64,000 nucleotides of DNA from Methylocystis sp. MJC1 (GTDB taxonomy: Bacteria > Pseudomonadota > Alphaproteobacteria > Rhizobiales > Beijerinckiaceae): NCBI RefSeq assembly GCF_026427715.1, contig NZ_CP107558.1, forward strand, positions 3,689,001 to 3,753,000. Reading direction: 5' to 3'. The position numbers and the translations under genes are program-made. Each line of letters opens with the position of its first letter. The first letter of the stretch is position 1. The notes beneath the pieces were generated by a model. The model was given only the letters and a program-made list of their open reading frames with translations, did no database searches and was not told where the DNA came from. Below are positions 8,829-16,850 of the stretch, piece after piece.

Positions 8829-10538
8829 TCAGGCCGCCTTTGCGTCAAGGGGCGCTACGTCCAGACCCCGGAAGATGGCGCAGCGCTGGAAGGCGCTCAG
8901 ATCAGGCGGCGCATTCTTCTGGTGGCAGAATTTGGCGACGAGCTTGGCGAGGCCCTTGATGTCGCGGCCTGTCGCCTGTGGGAAGACGCGCACCAGATCG
9001 TCGATCAGCGCGTCGTCGATCGCAAGGCCGAACTGCTCCGCCATGACCCGCCATATGCGGCGCTTGGCGTCGGCGTCGGGCGGATAATAGCGGATGAGCG
9101 CGATGCAGCGCGAGACGATCGCCTCGTCTATGTCGTCGACGCGGTTGGTCGTGAGAAACAGCAGCCCGTTGAAATATTCGAGCACCCGCAGGAAGACGCC
9201 GACGACCGCATTCATCGCCATATTGTCGTCGCGTCGCTTGATATAGACGTCCGCCTCATCGATCAGCATCACCGCGCCCCAACGCTGCGCGCGGGTGAGA
9301 ATTTCCTTCAGCGAGGCTTCCATCGCCGCGACATTGAGGCCGAGCTGGCCCGAGTGCACGCGGTAGAGCGGACGCTGGATGATCTCGGAATAGACCTCCG
9401 CGGTCAGCGTCTTGCCGACGCCGGGCGGCCCGGCGCAGAGCACGGTGGTGCCGCCCGACTTACCCTGCACGATGTCGTCCATCAGCACGTCCATTTCGGC
9501 CGTGAGAATGTCGATAAGATCGGTCTGCTCGGGCGGCAGGACGAGCTTTTGCTTCAGCGCCGGTTGATATTGATAGGGCCGCATCTCGTCGACATGTACC
9601 CAGAGATGGTGATGCAGGTCGAGGTGGAACATGAGTATGTAAGGATGCACCGGGATGCGCGTGAAAAGCCCTTCCGGGATCTGCGCGCGCAATTCGGCGA
9701 TTTCATCCTCAGCCGCAAAACGATTGCTCTTGCCGGCCTTGCGCAGGAAATGCCCGAGAATGTCGCCGGGCGCCTCCAGCGTGAGGCTGCGGTTCGTCAG
9801 CACGCCCTCGTCATTCACGAGCCGCGCCTCGCCGCCGCTCGTCGAGAGAACGATAATGTCCTTGCGCGCCCAATCGGTGTCGCGATGGGTGGCGTTGGGG
9901 TCTTCCGCGTGGAAGCCGACGCCCTTGCCGCTGAACTGCTGGCCGTAACGGCCGCGCCATTCGAAATAGGTTTCCGTCGAGGACTCGAAAGCCTCGATCA
10001 ACTCCGCCGTCTCACGCAGGAAACCCCTGGCCGCCAATATTTCGCTGATCGTTCGCCCGACGATATCGGCCACCATGATGCGGATGACGTTCGACTGCAG
10101 CGTTCCCTTGGCGTTGGCCTTCAGCTCGATGAGGATCTTGCCCGCCTCGTCGTTGGAAGCCGGCACATAATCGATCCGCATGATGAGATAGGGCAGCGGC
10201 TTCGACGCGATGCTCGCCGTAAAGAGCCAGCCATGGATCGGATCGGTCGTCAGATAACGCACCAGCGCCGGAAGGACGTCCTCGAGCTCGCCGTTCTGGA
10301 AGCGCTTGTCCTGCGAGACCAGCGCGGCGCGCAGCGTGGAAAGCTGCGCCGCGCGGGCGCGCAGCTCGGGACCGGACTCCTTGTAGCGCTCTTCGAGAAA
10401 ATCCAGCTCCTCGCTCGTAAGATGGCTGAGGTCGACCTCGACTCTGTCGCTGAAGCGCAATTGACTCGCGAGCCCCGCCTGCGCCGGAAAGCGCGCCATC
10501 AAGGCTTCGACATGATTTCTTTCGATTTCGATATTCAT
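8829..10538 (-). CDS. AAA+ ATPase with a large uncharacterised N-terminal domain
   Basis: 569 residues. The C-terminal third is a classical AAA+ module: Walker A GPPGVGKT (370-377), Walker B MLIDEAD (424-430), sensor-1-like LFLTTNRVDDID and an arginine-finger-like SRCIALIRY. Residues 1-340 have no domain I can name; residues 300-320 are His-rich (HLDLHHHLWVH). The ATG overlaps the stop of the upstream nitroreductase gene by four bases, so both are made from one message, and the pair probably acts together. AAA+ partners often remodel or load cofactor into an enzyme; here that is inference. MoxR-type or protease-associated roles are not specifically supported. Confidence 0.85.
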   Translation of the reverse strand: MNIEIERNHVEALMARFPAQAGLASQLRFSDRVEVDLSHLTSEELDFLEERYKESGPELRARAAQLSTLRAALVSQDKRFQNGELEDVLPALVRYLTTDPIHGWLFTASIASKPLPYLIMRIDYVPASNDEAGKILIELKANAKGTLQSNVIRIMVADIVGRTISEILAARGFLRETAELIEAFESSTETYFEWRGRYGQQFSGKGVGFHAEDPNATHRDTDWARKDIIVLSTSGGEARLVNDEGVLTNRSLTLEAPGDILGHFLRKAGKSNRFAAEDEIAELRAQIPEGLFTRIPVHPYILMFHLDLHHHLWVHVDEMRPYQYQPALKQKLVLPPEQTDLIDILTAEMDVLMDDIVQGKSGGTTVLCAGPPGVGKTLTAEVYSEIIQRPLYRVHSGQLGLNVAAMEASLKEILTRAQRWGAVMLIDEADVYIKRRDDNMAMNAVVGVFLRVLEYFNGLLFLTTNRVDDIDEAIVSRCIALIRYYPPDADAKRRIWRVMAEQFGLAIDDALIDDLVRVFPQATGRDIKGLAKLVAKFCHQKNAPPDLSAFQRCAIFRGLDVAPLDAKAA

Positions 10539-12136
10539 GGCCGGCGCCGCTCTTCGGGATAGGGAGGAAGGGTCAAAATGCGCGTGTCTTCGACGGCCCC
10601 GCCGACCGTGAAGTGATAGACGTCCTGGAATTGCGTTTCGCCCGCGGCGAGGCCAAGCATGGCGTGGACCTCGTCGTCGAAGAAGCAGCCGATGCCTGTG
10701 CCGGCGAGCCCGGCGGCCGTCGCCCAGAGATAGAAAACCTGTCCGATCAGCCCCGCCTCCCAATGGAGGCGGCGATAGGCGAAGGCGCCTTCCTCTGCGA
10801 GCGCGCGGTCGAAATCGGCGATCATCGCGACGGCGAAACAGCCCTTGCCGGCGATCGGCTGAAGGCAGGCGAATTTCGTCGCCTCGCGTTCATGCGCGCC
10901 GGCGCGCAAGCGAAAGAGCGGAACGCCGACGAGATCGACAGGCGCCCAGTCGAAATCGGCGTGGCTGGCCGCGCGCAGCCGCGCCGCCATCTCCCCGTCG
11001 CGCGCGAGGAGATACAGGCCCGGCTCCAGCCCCTCGACGCGATGGACGTAAAAAACGAGCGACAAGCGCGGCGGAAAAGGAAAAGCGCTCATCAGCGGCT
11101 CGGCGCCGGGCAGCGTCGCGGCGAGCGTGAGGCGGAAGGTTTCGAGCGGCAGGGTGGAGGCGCCATCCATGCGCTGGACGCTGCGGCGCCGACGCACCAC
11201 CTCGCCGATCGCCGGGCCATCGATCGACGGGGCCGGCAGCGTGGGCGGCGGCTCCGGCGCGGTCGAGGCCGCCTTGTGGCAAAGACGGACAGCGCGATCG
11301 ACGAGCGGCCAGCCGTCGTGATCCTCGCTGAGCCGATTGGCGGCGCCGTGGAATGCGCGCGGCTTCAGCAGCAAGCCGCCAAGGTCGATTGCAGGCGGCG
11401 GCGCGCCGTAGGTCGCGATCCACAGCAAGAGGTCGGGGTGTTCTTCCTCGCGCCGATGAAAGGCGTCGCTTCGATCAAGACCTATCAAAGTGGCGATGTC
11501 TTCATCGGCGAGCGCTGCGAAAACATGCGCGCGCCAGCCGAGTCCCGCGCTGGCTTGAGCGGCGGCGCCGACGGCGTGCCCCGCATCGAGCTGGCAATAG
11601 CGATAGGCGCGCTCGCCATATTTCCAGCACTCACGCCAGGGAACGGCGCTGAGCGCCAGAAGGAAGCCGCCGCCGGGGACCGCTTCCGCCGCCTCGTAAC
11701 GCGCGCGCTCTTCGAGGCCATGTTCGAGGGGCGCATAATGATAGAGCCCGGCCGTCTCGCTCACGCCCTCAAGCGCATTCGCCAGAATGTAAGCTTCGGT
11801 CGGATGCAGGTTGCCGGACGACGGATTGTTACGCACCGCCCAAGTCGACCCTTCCGCGGTCTTCCAAGCGCTGAGGCCGAAGGCGAGCTCGAGGAAGAGG
11901 CCGAGCGCGGCGGCGTCGAGGGGCGCCGGGTCGCGCGCCGGACCGGGGAAAGACGTCTCCGGCCCGTGGCGCAACGGCAACTCGATCAGCCGCGCGCCTT
12001 CGAAGCGCCGGAAGGGCGAAGGCTGCGAGGTCCAATCCAGAAAGGCCGGGCCCAGCGCATAACGGTTGGGCGCGTGCTTGGTGCGGACATGATAACCGCG
12101 AATATCGGAGGGAAGCGTGTCGGAATAAGCGTTCAT
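10535..12136 (-). CDS. SagB/ThcOx-type dehydrogenase with two nitroreductase domains
   Basis: 533 residues containing two nitroreductase-fold halves. The first (about 70-270) includes RNNPSSGNLHPTEAYI, the FMN-binding signature of SagB-like enzymes, and SAVPWRECWKYGERAYRYC. The second (about 310-525) contains RRRRSVQRMDG and GLIGQVFYLWATAAGLAGTG. Family members are FMN-dependent oxidases that in some clusters dehydrogenate azolines in modified peptides. No YcaO cyclase or precursor peptide is visible here, so a thiazole/oxazole role is not supported. It is translationally coupled to the AAA+ ATPase, and the partnership suggests an ATP-dependent activation or a shared pathway. Confidence 0.85.
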   Translation of the reverse strand: MNAYSDTLPSDIRGYHVRTKHAPNRYALGPAFLDWTSQPSPFRRFEGARLIELPLRHGPETSFPGPARDPAPLDAAALGLFLELAFGLSAWKTAEGSTWAVRNNPSSGNLHPTEAYILANALEGVSETAGLYHYAPLEHGLEERARYEAAEAVPGGGFLLALSAVPWRECWKYGERAYRYCQLDAGHAVGAAAQASAGLGWRAHVFAALADEDIATLIGLDRSDAFHRREEEHPDLLLWIATYGAPPPAIDLGGLLLKPRAFHGAANRLSEDHDGWPLVDRAVRLCHKAASTAPEPPPTLPAPSIDGPAIGEVVRRRRSVQRMDGASTLPLETFRLTLAATLPGAEPLMSAFPFPPRLSLVFYVHRVEGLEPGLYLLARDGEMAARLRAASHADFDWAPVDLVGVPLFRLRAGAHEREATKFACLQPIAGKGCFAVAMIADFDRALAEEGAFAYRRLHWEAGLIGQVFYLWATAAGLAGTGIGCFFDDEVHAMLGLAAGETQFQDVYHFTVGGAVEDTRILTLPPYPEERRRP

Positions 12137-12303
12137 CGCGGACGCCGGTTCTGCTGGGCACGAAACTTGTTCTGCATCGCGCGCGGTTCTCTCGTGAAGA
12201 GGCGAACCTCTTATTCAAGAAGGGCGCCCGGCCGAGGGGAGCGCTGGCGACGCTGGGAAATCAATAGATTAGATATCCGCCGGCCAGGGAGGCGGCACCC
12301 GCT

Positions 12304-12624
12304 ATGTCGGAAAGTTTCAGCCTTGTCATCGATCGTCACGGCGCGTTTGGCGTTTTAGCGACATTGCGCATCGCCGCGCAGCCGGCGCGGCGCTTCACGT
12401 TGCAGGAGGCGGCGATCGTGGCGCGCGCGCTCGAAGCGGTGGCGCAGGGCGTCAGCGGTGAACGGCAAATTTACATGAGCCCGATCGCCAGCGACCATGA
12501 CTTCGAGGCAAGCGTCGAAAAGGACGGGGTTATCGTCCGCGCCTCGGGCTGCGCGGAGGCGCGTCTCAGCTGGCCGGAGACCCTTGCTCTGGCGGAGCAA
12601 CTCAGAGAAGCGTCATCCGGCTAG
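12304..12624 (+). CDS. Conserved-looking small protein of unknown function
   Basis: 106 residues, soluble, starting at an ATG with GGAGG about 11 bases upstream. It is divergent from the nitroreductase/AAA+ pair, 167 bases away. The predicted fold mixes strands and helices (for example an Ala-rich helix FTLQEAAIVARALEAVAQG). No motif is recognised. Codon use matches its neighbours, and the frame has no overlap with a better gene, which supports it being real. Confidence 0.55.
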   Translation: MSESFSLVIDRHGAFGVLATLRIAAQPARRFTLQEAAIVARALEAVAQGVSGERQIYMSPIASDHDFEASVEKDGVIVRASGCAEARLSWPETLALAEQLREASSG

Positions 12625-12659
12625 AAAGCGCCTGAAAGCGGCGTCTCTCGGATAACTTC

Positions 12660-12697
12660 CAAAACGGCGCGGGCCGCCGCTACCGTCGGCCCGCGCC
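12660..12697 (-). terminator. Terminator hairpin with T-run (minus strand)
   Basis: An 11-bp GC-rich inverted repeat (12666-12676 and 12687-12697) lies just after the stop of the minus-strand gene at 12705. On that strand the stem is followed by CGTTTTGG, giving a reasonable intrinsic terminator. It may also serve the convergent gene ending at 12624. Confidence 0.65.
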
Positions 12698-12704
12698 GGC
12701 GCCG

Positions 12705-12950
12705 TTATCGACAAAGCTCGCGATAGCGTTGGCAGTTGCCCATGCCTTCTTCGCCGAGTTCGCGCTTGTACATGCAGGCGCGACGAAGCTCGCGGCAATT
12801 GGCGCCAGATCCCCAGTGACCGCCACGATAATATTGACTATGCACGAGCTGCAGGAGTGACGCGTCGTCGCTTCCCGCCTCACTCGGAGCCGCCGCCGCA
12901 GGCAAGGTCAAGAAAGCCGCCGTACATATTGCAAGGATGTAAGAGCGCAT
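12705..12950 (-). CDS. Small secreted protein with paired Cx6C motifs
   Basis: 81 residues. A signal peptide of about 20 residues ends in AAAAP, then a 60-residue mature part. Two Cys pairs, each spaced Cx6C (NCRELRRAC and NCQRYRELC), could form a disulfide-stapled helical hairpin in the periplasm. Unknown function. It heads a run of three small secreted proteins on the same strand. Confidence 0.6.
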   Translation of the reverse strand: MRSYILAICTAAFLTLPAAAAPSEAGSDDASLLQLVHSQYYRGGHWGSGANCRELRRACMYKRELGEEGMGNCQRYRELCR

Positions 12951-13035
12951 AGGCTTCTCCTATTCAACAGTCGATCCGCTCGCCGCGCGAGCGGATGACC
13001 ACTAACCACTATGGGAAGCCCTTGTTCCTTCAGCC

Positions 13036-13254
13036 TCAAGCGCGGGATTTGAACTGACGCTGGCACGCCCGCGAGAGCTCGCGCATATGCGTCTTGAGGC
13101 ATTTTTCCACGGCGATCGCGTCGGGCTCCGCCTCCGCGCAGAGTTTGTGAGAGTCGCGTTCACACGCCGAGCGCTGTTTTTTCGTGCCCTGGGCGAGCGC
13201 TGGATCCAAGGCGACGAGACCCAATAGAACGGAGAACAAGACAAGCTTGCGCAT
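13036..13254 (-). CDS. Small secreted Cys-containing protein
   Basis: 72 residues from the ATG at 13254; the in-frame start at 13287 would put extra residues before the signal peptide. A Sec signal ends around ALAQG. The mature part has four Cys in the order CERDSHKLC then CLKTHMRELSRAC, resembling one unit of the GLG1-type cysteine-rich repeat found in small secreted proteins. Likely periplasmic and disulfide bonded. Function unknown. Confidence 0.6.
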   Translation of the reverse strand: MRKLVLFSVLLGLVALDPALAQGTKKQRSACERDSHKLCAEAEPDAIAVEKCLKTHMRELSRACQRQFKSRA

Positions 13255-13373
13255 GGCGGTCGATCCCCTGTTGGAGCCGGAGGGCAACCCTTTAAAAGGG
13301 CGCTACGGACGAAACTGGGGCGCGGTCGCAGCGTATCAAGCTGGGCGCGTGGTGGGCGGCTGCTTGCCCGTGG

Positions 13374-13631
13374 TCAATCGCGATGCAAACTCCGAAGCCG
13401 ACAGAGCTTCACGCGCCCGCCAGAACCGTCGGCTTGCCAACGGCAGCCGGCGTTTTTCGACTGATTGTCGTAAAGATGCACTTCGGCGCGATGCTTTCGA
13501 TCGAAGGTCTGGTGCGAGAAATCATGCCCGCCGACGTAAACGTTTTTGCCGAAACGAACCTCGCCAAACGCGGAGCCGCAGAGCGCCACGGCTACGGCGA
13601 GCGCTGATGCGATGATCACTTTGCGGCTCAT
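13374..13631 (-). CDS. Small secreted protein of unknown function
   Basis: 85 residues from the ATG at 13631. The signal peptide (to about residue 22) is followed by a mature part with GGHDFSHQTFDRKHRAE and two Cys near the C-terminus (NAGCRW and VKLCRL). No family is recognised. It has the same strand and similar build as the two genes downstream of it, so the three may form a loosely spaced envelope group. Confidence 0.55.
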   Translation of the reverse strand: MSRKVIIASALAVAVALCGSAFGEVRFGKNVYVGGHDFSHQTFDRKHRAEVHLYDNQSKNAGCRWQADGSGGRVKLCRLRSLHRD

Positions 13632-13818
13632 GCTTTCCTGTCCTTTCGACGATCCGACGAGCACAACTCTATCACAGCCGCGTCGGCGTCGTCCCTGACC
13701 GCGTGGGCAAGCGGGGAGCGGGCAAATTTCCCTGCCCTCGTAGGGTTTTTCTCCGTGTTCGGGCGCGGTCTCCTTTGGTCATGATCCGCCTTGCACGCCA
13801 TCCAAGGGAGAAAATGCC

Positions 13819-14241
13819 GTGGCGCAAGTGAGATTCGATGACAGCAATATCCGCTGGCAACGCTTTGGAGACGTCGAGCATTTATGGCTTTCCGTACTCG
13901 ACTCGGATGCCAAGAACAGAATCGTGCAGGTGCTTTTCAAATTCGCGGCAAACCAGCAGATCGTGCTGCATCGGCACAAAACCACGAACAAAACTTTCGT
14001 TATCCAGGGAGAGCACCGTCTGTATCATCCCGACGGGCGACTCAAAGAAATCCGGCCTACCGGGCGCTACACTGTGAGCCCGCCGAACGACGATCCTCAC
14101 CGCGAAGGCGGGGGCGATCAGGACGTAGTGGTGATGTTCACGATCTATGGCGAAAACGACGCGCTTTACGAACTCCTCGACGATCAAATGAACGTCATCG
14201 CGTCGATTTCCATCGACGATTTCGCGAAGCTGACGGCCTGA
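13819..14241 (+). CDS. Cupin-fold protein (ChrR-like)
   Basis: 140 residues starting at a GTG with AAGGGAG upstream. The protein is a single cupin barrel. The first motif is seen around QIVLHRHKTTNKTFVIQGEHRLYHPDG, giving two His and one Glu-region ligand set, and the second around NDDPHREGGGDQDVVVMF. Such proteins bind a metal and act as small sensors or enzymes. Substrate unknown. A strong hairpin follows the stop. Confidence 0.75.
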   Translation: MAQVRFDDSNIRWQRFGDVEHLWLSVLDSDAKNRIVQVLFKFAANQQIVLHRHKTTNKTFVIQGEHRLYHPDGRLKEIRPTGRYTVSPPNDDPHREGGGDQDVVVMFTIYGENDALYELLDDQMNVIASISIDDFAKLTA

Positions 14242-14247
14242 CCGGCG

Positions 14248-14283
14248 TGCGAGCGCCCTCGAACACGTTCGAGGGCGCTCGCA
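14248..14283. terminator. Perfect 16-bp hairpin between convergent genes
   Basis: Arms 14248-14263 and 14268-14283 are perfectly complementary with a 4-base loop. The hairpin begins six bases after the cupin stop and ends five bases before the stop of the convergent VOC gene. Position and strength indicate a bidirectional terminator, though no T-run follows. Confidence 0.75.
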
Positions 14284-14288
14284 GGAAG

Positions 14289-14765
14289 CTAGCAACGATT
14301 GTAGGCCGCTTCGACCGCCGCAATATCGAGCTTCGCCATGGTCATCATCGCCTCCATAGCGCGCTTGGCGCCGGCTTTATCAGGGCCGTTGATCAGCTCA
14401 ACGACCCGAGAGGGAGCGATCTGCCACGAAAGACCATAGCGATCCTTGAGCCAGCCGCAGCGGCTATAGGAACCGCCCTCTCCGAGCTTTTCCCATAAAC
14501 GATCGACCTCCGCCTGATCGGCGCAGTCCGCCGAAAGCGAAATTGCTTCGGTGAACTTAAATATTGGTCCGCCGTTCAAGGCTAGATATTCGACGCCGGC
14601 AAGTTGGAACGTCACCATCAAGACCGACCCCGGCTTGCCGGGGCCGGCCTCGTTATAACGCGCGACGTCTATCACGCGGGAATCTGGGAAGAGCGAGACG
14701 TAGAAGTTCGCCGCTTCTTCGGCCTCGTGATCGAACCAGAGACAGGTTCTCACCTTTTGCGCCAT
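14289..14765 (-). CDS. VOC-family PhnB-like protein
   Basis: 158 residues with the typical start ...VRTCLWFDHEAEEAANFYVSLFPDSRV..., a VOC half-domain, and the later segment WLKDRYGLSWQIAPS common to the PhnB/3-demethylubiquinone-methyltransferase-like group. These small proteins fold as paired beta-alpha-beta-beta-beta units and usually bind a metal or ligand. The exact role is unknown. A second VOC gene lies 29 bases upstream on the same strand, so they are probably co-transcribed. Confidence 0.82.
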   Translation of the reverse strand: MAQKVRTCLWFDHEAEEAANFYVSLFPDSRVIDVARYNEAGPGKPGSVLMVTFQLAGVEYLALNGGPIFKFTEAISLSADCADQAEVDRLWEKLGEGGSYSRCGWLKDRYGLSWQIAPSRVVELINGPDKAGAKRAMEAMMTMAKLDIAAVEAAYNRC

Positions 14766-14794
14766 TCACGCCTCCACCGCCAAAGTAAATCGCG

Positions 14795-15208
14795 TCACGC
14801 GATGACGATCACATTCCAGAGCACGCCGAAACGATCCTCCACCATGCCGAAGCGCGGCGCGAAGAAGGTCTTGCCGAGCGGCATTCTCGTTTGGCCTTCA
14901 TCCGCGAGCGCGGCGAATATGCGATCGGCCTCGGCGGCGTCTTTCGCCGTGTAGGTCAGGCTGAACCCCTTGAACCCGGCGTCATCCGGGCCGCATCCAT
15001 CGGATATGCTCAGGTTGGAGCCGCCAACATTCAGATTGGCGTGCATGACCTTTTCATCCCAGCCCGGCGCGATGCAGCCTGGCGGAGCGGGCTCGGGACT
15101 CTCCTTGAAGCGCAAAAGCATCGTGAGCTCTGCGCCGAGCGCCTTTTGATAATAGGCGAGCGCCTCGTCGGCGCGGCCCGCGAAATAGAGATAAGGATTG
15201 ATCGCCAT
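14795..15208 (-). CDS. VOC-family PhnB-like protein
   Basis: 137 residues from the ATG at 15208. The protein begins with NPYLYFAGRADEALAYYQKA and ends with FFAPRFGMVEDRFGVLWNV, the classic pattern of PhnB-type VOC proteins. The longer frame upstream was rejected because it runs into a dispersed repeat (15246-15408). It is paired with the VOC gene just downstream and lies near AHSA1-type genes, a grouping common in alphaproteobacteria. Function not established. Confidence 0.82.
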   Translation of the reverse strand: MAINPYLYFAGRADEALAYYQKALGAELTMLLRFKESPEPAPPGCIAPGWDEKVMHANLNVGGSNLSISDGCGPDDAGFKGFSLTYTAKDAAEADRIFAALADEGQTRMPLGKTFFAPRFGMVEDRFGVLWNVIVIA

Positions 15209-15245
15209 GACATTGTCTCCTTGCTCAAAAACATAAGTAGGTTTT

Positions 15246-15408
15246 ACCATTTCCGTTTGAACAGCTCGCTGGGGGCTTGTCATTCCCGACGGGCCGAAGG
15301 CCCGGTCGGGAATCCAGAGCCACATAAGCGCAGGTTTTGCTCTGGATTCCCGATCGCTCACTTTGCGAGCGTCGGGAATGACACCGAACCAATCAAACGG
15401 ATCTCGTA
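15246..15408 (-). repeat. Dispersed palindromic repeat, family A, copy 1
   Basis: A 163-base intergenic element made of nested inverted repeats: outer TGTCATTCCCGAC / GTCGGGAATGACA arms and inner GGAATCCAGAGC / GCTCTGGATTCC arms. It is closely similar, in reverse orientation, to 25247-25409 and 53649-53812. The conserved ends include CCATTTCCGTTTGA and AATCAAACGGATC. It lies 38 bases upstream of the VOC gene start, so it may affect that gene's expression. Confidence 0.85.
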
Positions 15409-15448
15409 TTAAACCGCGGCGGGTCGAGCCGAAGCCCCTTCACCGTGG

Positions 15449-16351
15449 TCAATTGCTCTCTTGCGCGAGCTGCGTCGAATGTCGCGCCAGATATTCGAAT
15501 GCGCCCGTCCAACCGTGTTCGTGCGAACATGCGGATTCCACTGTGGCGAGGCCAGCATGGATGAAGATCATGTCAGTCTTGCCGTCGCGCTCGTTGAGAA
15601 CGACGGTGACCCTTGTGTTCGCCTGCGGCTCGATGCTGTTGCGCTCCCATCGATGGGTGAAGACGAGGCGCGAAGGTTTTTCAATTTCGACATATTCGCC
15701 GCAATGGATGAAGTCTTCGCCCTCGGGCGAGCGCATGCCGGACCGCCACCTGCCGCCGATGCGCAGTTCATTCTCGGCGAAAAGCACGTTGAAATTGGCC
15801 GGGCACATCCACCGGAGCAAATGGTCGGCTTCCGTCCATGCTTTCCATACCAAAAGTCGTGGCGCATCGAAGGTGCGATGCATGACGAGCGTGTAGCCGT
15901 TGCCTTCTTCTCCGGTCACGCGCGCCAATCCCTCGAGGATGCTCTCCCATCCGGCGCGCACACTGGCGTTGATCGATATCCATTCCGGCAAGAGGCGATG
16001 AGTGAGCGTCAAGAGGCTTCCCGCGCCGTCGGCTTCTATCTCCACTGTAACGAGACTGCTCGGGCCATCCCTGTCATTGGCGAAAGTGAAGACGATCCGA
16101 CGGGGGCGAACGATCTCCCGATATTCGCCGAAATGCGTTGCAAGGCGCTCGCCGCGCTGCTCGTGAATCGCAAAACCGCCGCCGACGCGCGCGTCTATCT
16201 CAACGTGGGTGGACACGCCCCCTGGAGTGGCGAATAGCCACGCGCCGATTGCTTTCGGATCGAACCAGGCGTCGAAGACGATCTCGGGCGGCGCCGCGAA
16301 GCGTCGCGAAACGACGAGCGTCGAAAAAACATCATCAGTTGCGAGGTCCAT
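15449..16351 (-). CDS. Tandem AHSA1/SRPBCC-domain protein
   Basis: 300 residues made of two AHSA1-type SRPBCC domains in one chain: residues about 8-145 (with FAAPPEIVFDAWFDPKAIGAWL) and about 152-290 (with TFDAPRLLVWKAWTEADHLL). Family members are usually single-domain and bind hydrophobic ligands, and such genes are often paired with an ArsR regulator as here. The start lies within the end of the upstream arsR-type gene (17-base overlap), so the two are co-translated. Ligand and role unknown. Confidence 0.88.
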   Translation of the reverse strand: MDLATDDVFSTLVVSRRFAAPPEIVFDAWFDPKAIGAWLFATPGGVSTHVEIDARVGGGFAIHEQRGERLATHFGEYREIVRPRRIVFTFANDRDGPSSLVTVEIEADGAGSLLTLTHRLLPEWISINASVRAGWESILEGLARVTGEEGNGYTLVMHRTFDAPRLLVWKAWTEADHLLRWMCPANFNVLFAENELRIGGRWRSGMRSPEGEDFIHCGEYVEIEKPSRLVFTHRWERNSIEPQANTRVTVVLNERDGKTDMIFIHAGLATVESACSHEHGWTGAFEYLARHSTQLAQESN

Positions 16352-16679
16352 TGGGATCGCCTTTCTGCAATTCCTTCAAATAGGCGTCGAGCCGGTCGAA
16401 GCTTTGGTCCCAGAAACGCCGATAGCTCTCGAGCCACCCGGCAAGATCGCGCAGCGGCGCCGCCTCGAGCCGGCAAGGCCGCAACTGCGCCTTGCGACCG
16501 CGGCTGATGAGCCCCGCCTGCTCCAGCACCTTCAAATGTTTTGAGATGGCCGGCTGGCTGATCGCAAAGGGCGCTGCAAGCTCGTTGACCGACGCCTCGC
16601 CCTGGGCGAGGCGCGCGAGGATCGCCCGGCGGGTCGGGTCGGCAAGCGCGGAGAGCGTTTGGCTGAGCTGGTCCTGCAT
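16335..16679 (-). CDS. ArsR-family transcriptional regulator
   Basis: 114-residue winged-helix repressor. The segment RRAILARLAQGEASVNELAAPF followed by ISQPAISKHLKVLEQAGLI is the diagnostic ArsR helix-turn-helix. No Cys pair for metal sensing is present, so it belongs to the non-metal subgroup that controls AHSA1/SRPBCC genes. It is first in an operon with the tandem AHSA1 gene. Two overlapping AT-rich palindromes 11-30 bases before its start are the likely operator, implying autoregulation. Confidence 0.92.
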   Translation of the reverse strand: MQDQLSQTLSALADPTRRAILARLAQGEASVNELAAPFAISQPAISKHLKVLEQAGLISRGRKAQLRPCRLEAAPLRDLAGWLESYRRFWDQSFDRLDAYLKELQKGDPNGPRN

Positions 16680-16689
16680 ATTCTTAGCC

Positions 16690-16709
16690 AGTTATATAAC
16701 TTATAAGTT
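16690..16709. promoter_or_regulatory. Putative ArsR operator: two overlapping 12-bp palindromes
   Basis: AGTTATATAACT (16690-16701) and AACTTATAAGTT (16698-16709) are each perfect palindromes and share four bases. They sit just upstream of the arsR-type start (16679) in an AT-rich island within GC-rich DNA. Position and symmetry fit a dimeric winged-helix repressor site. Confidence 0.65.
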
Positions 16710-16850
16710 ATTAATAAACCGGTTTCCCTGCCGCGTCAACTGCGCCCAGTCGATCGGCGCAAGGAAAGTTGCCGCCTGCAGCGCCGGACAGGAACGAAGA
16801 CAACAAGGGCGGGTTAGGCGTTGGGGGCTCGCTGTCACGGAGCAATCGAG

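Noticed and set aside
8718..10562. 614-codon plus-strand open frame
   Set aside because: It is antisense to the AAA+ ATPase gene, which has clear Walker motifs. The product is Arg/Asp/His-rich with no family features, as expected for a shadow frame in GC-rich DNA.
15246..15408. CRISPR array
   Set aside because: The repeats are dispersed single copies with internal palindromes, not evenly spaced short direct repeats, and no cas gene is nearby.
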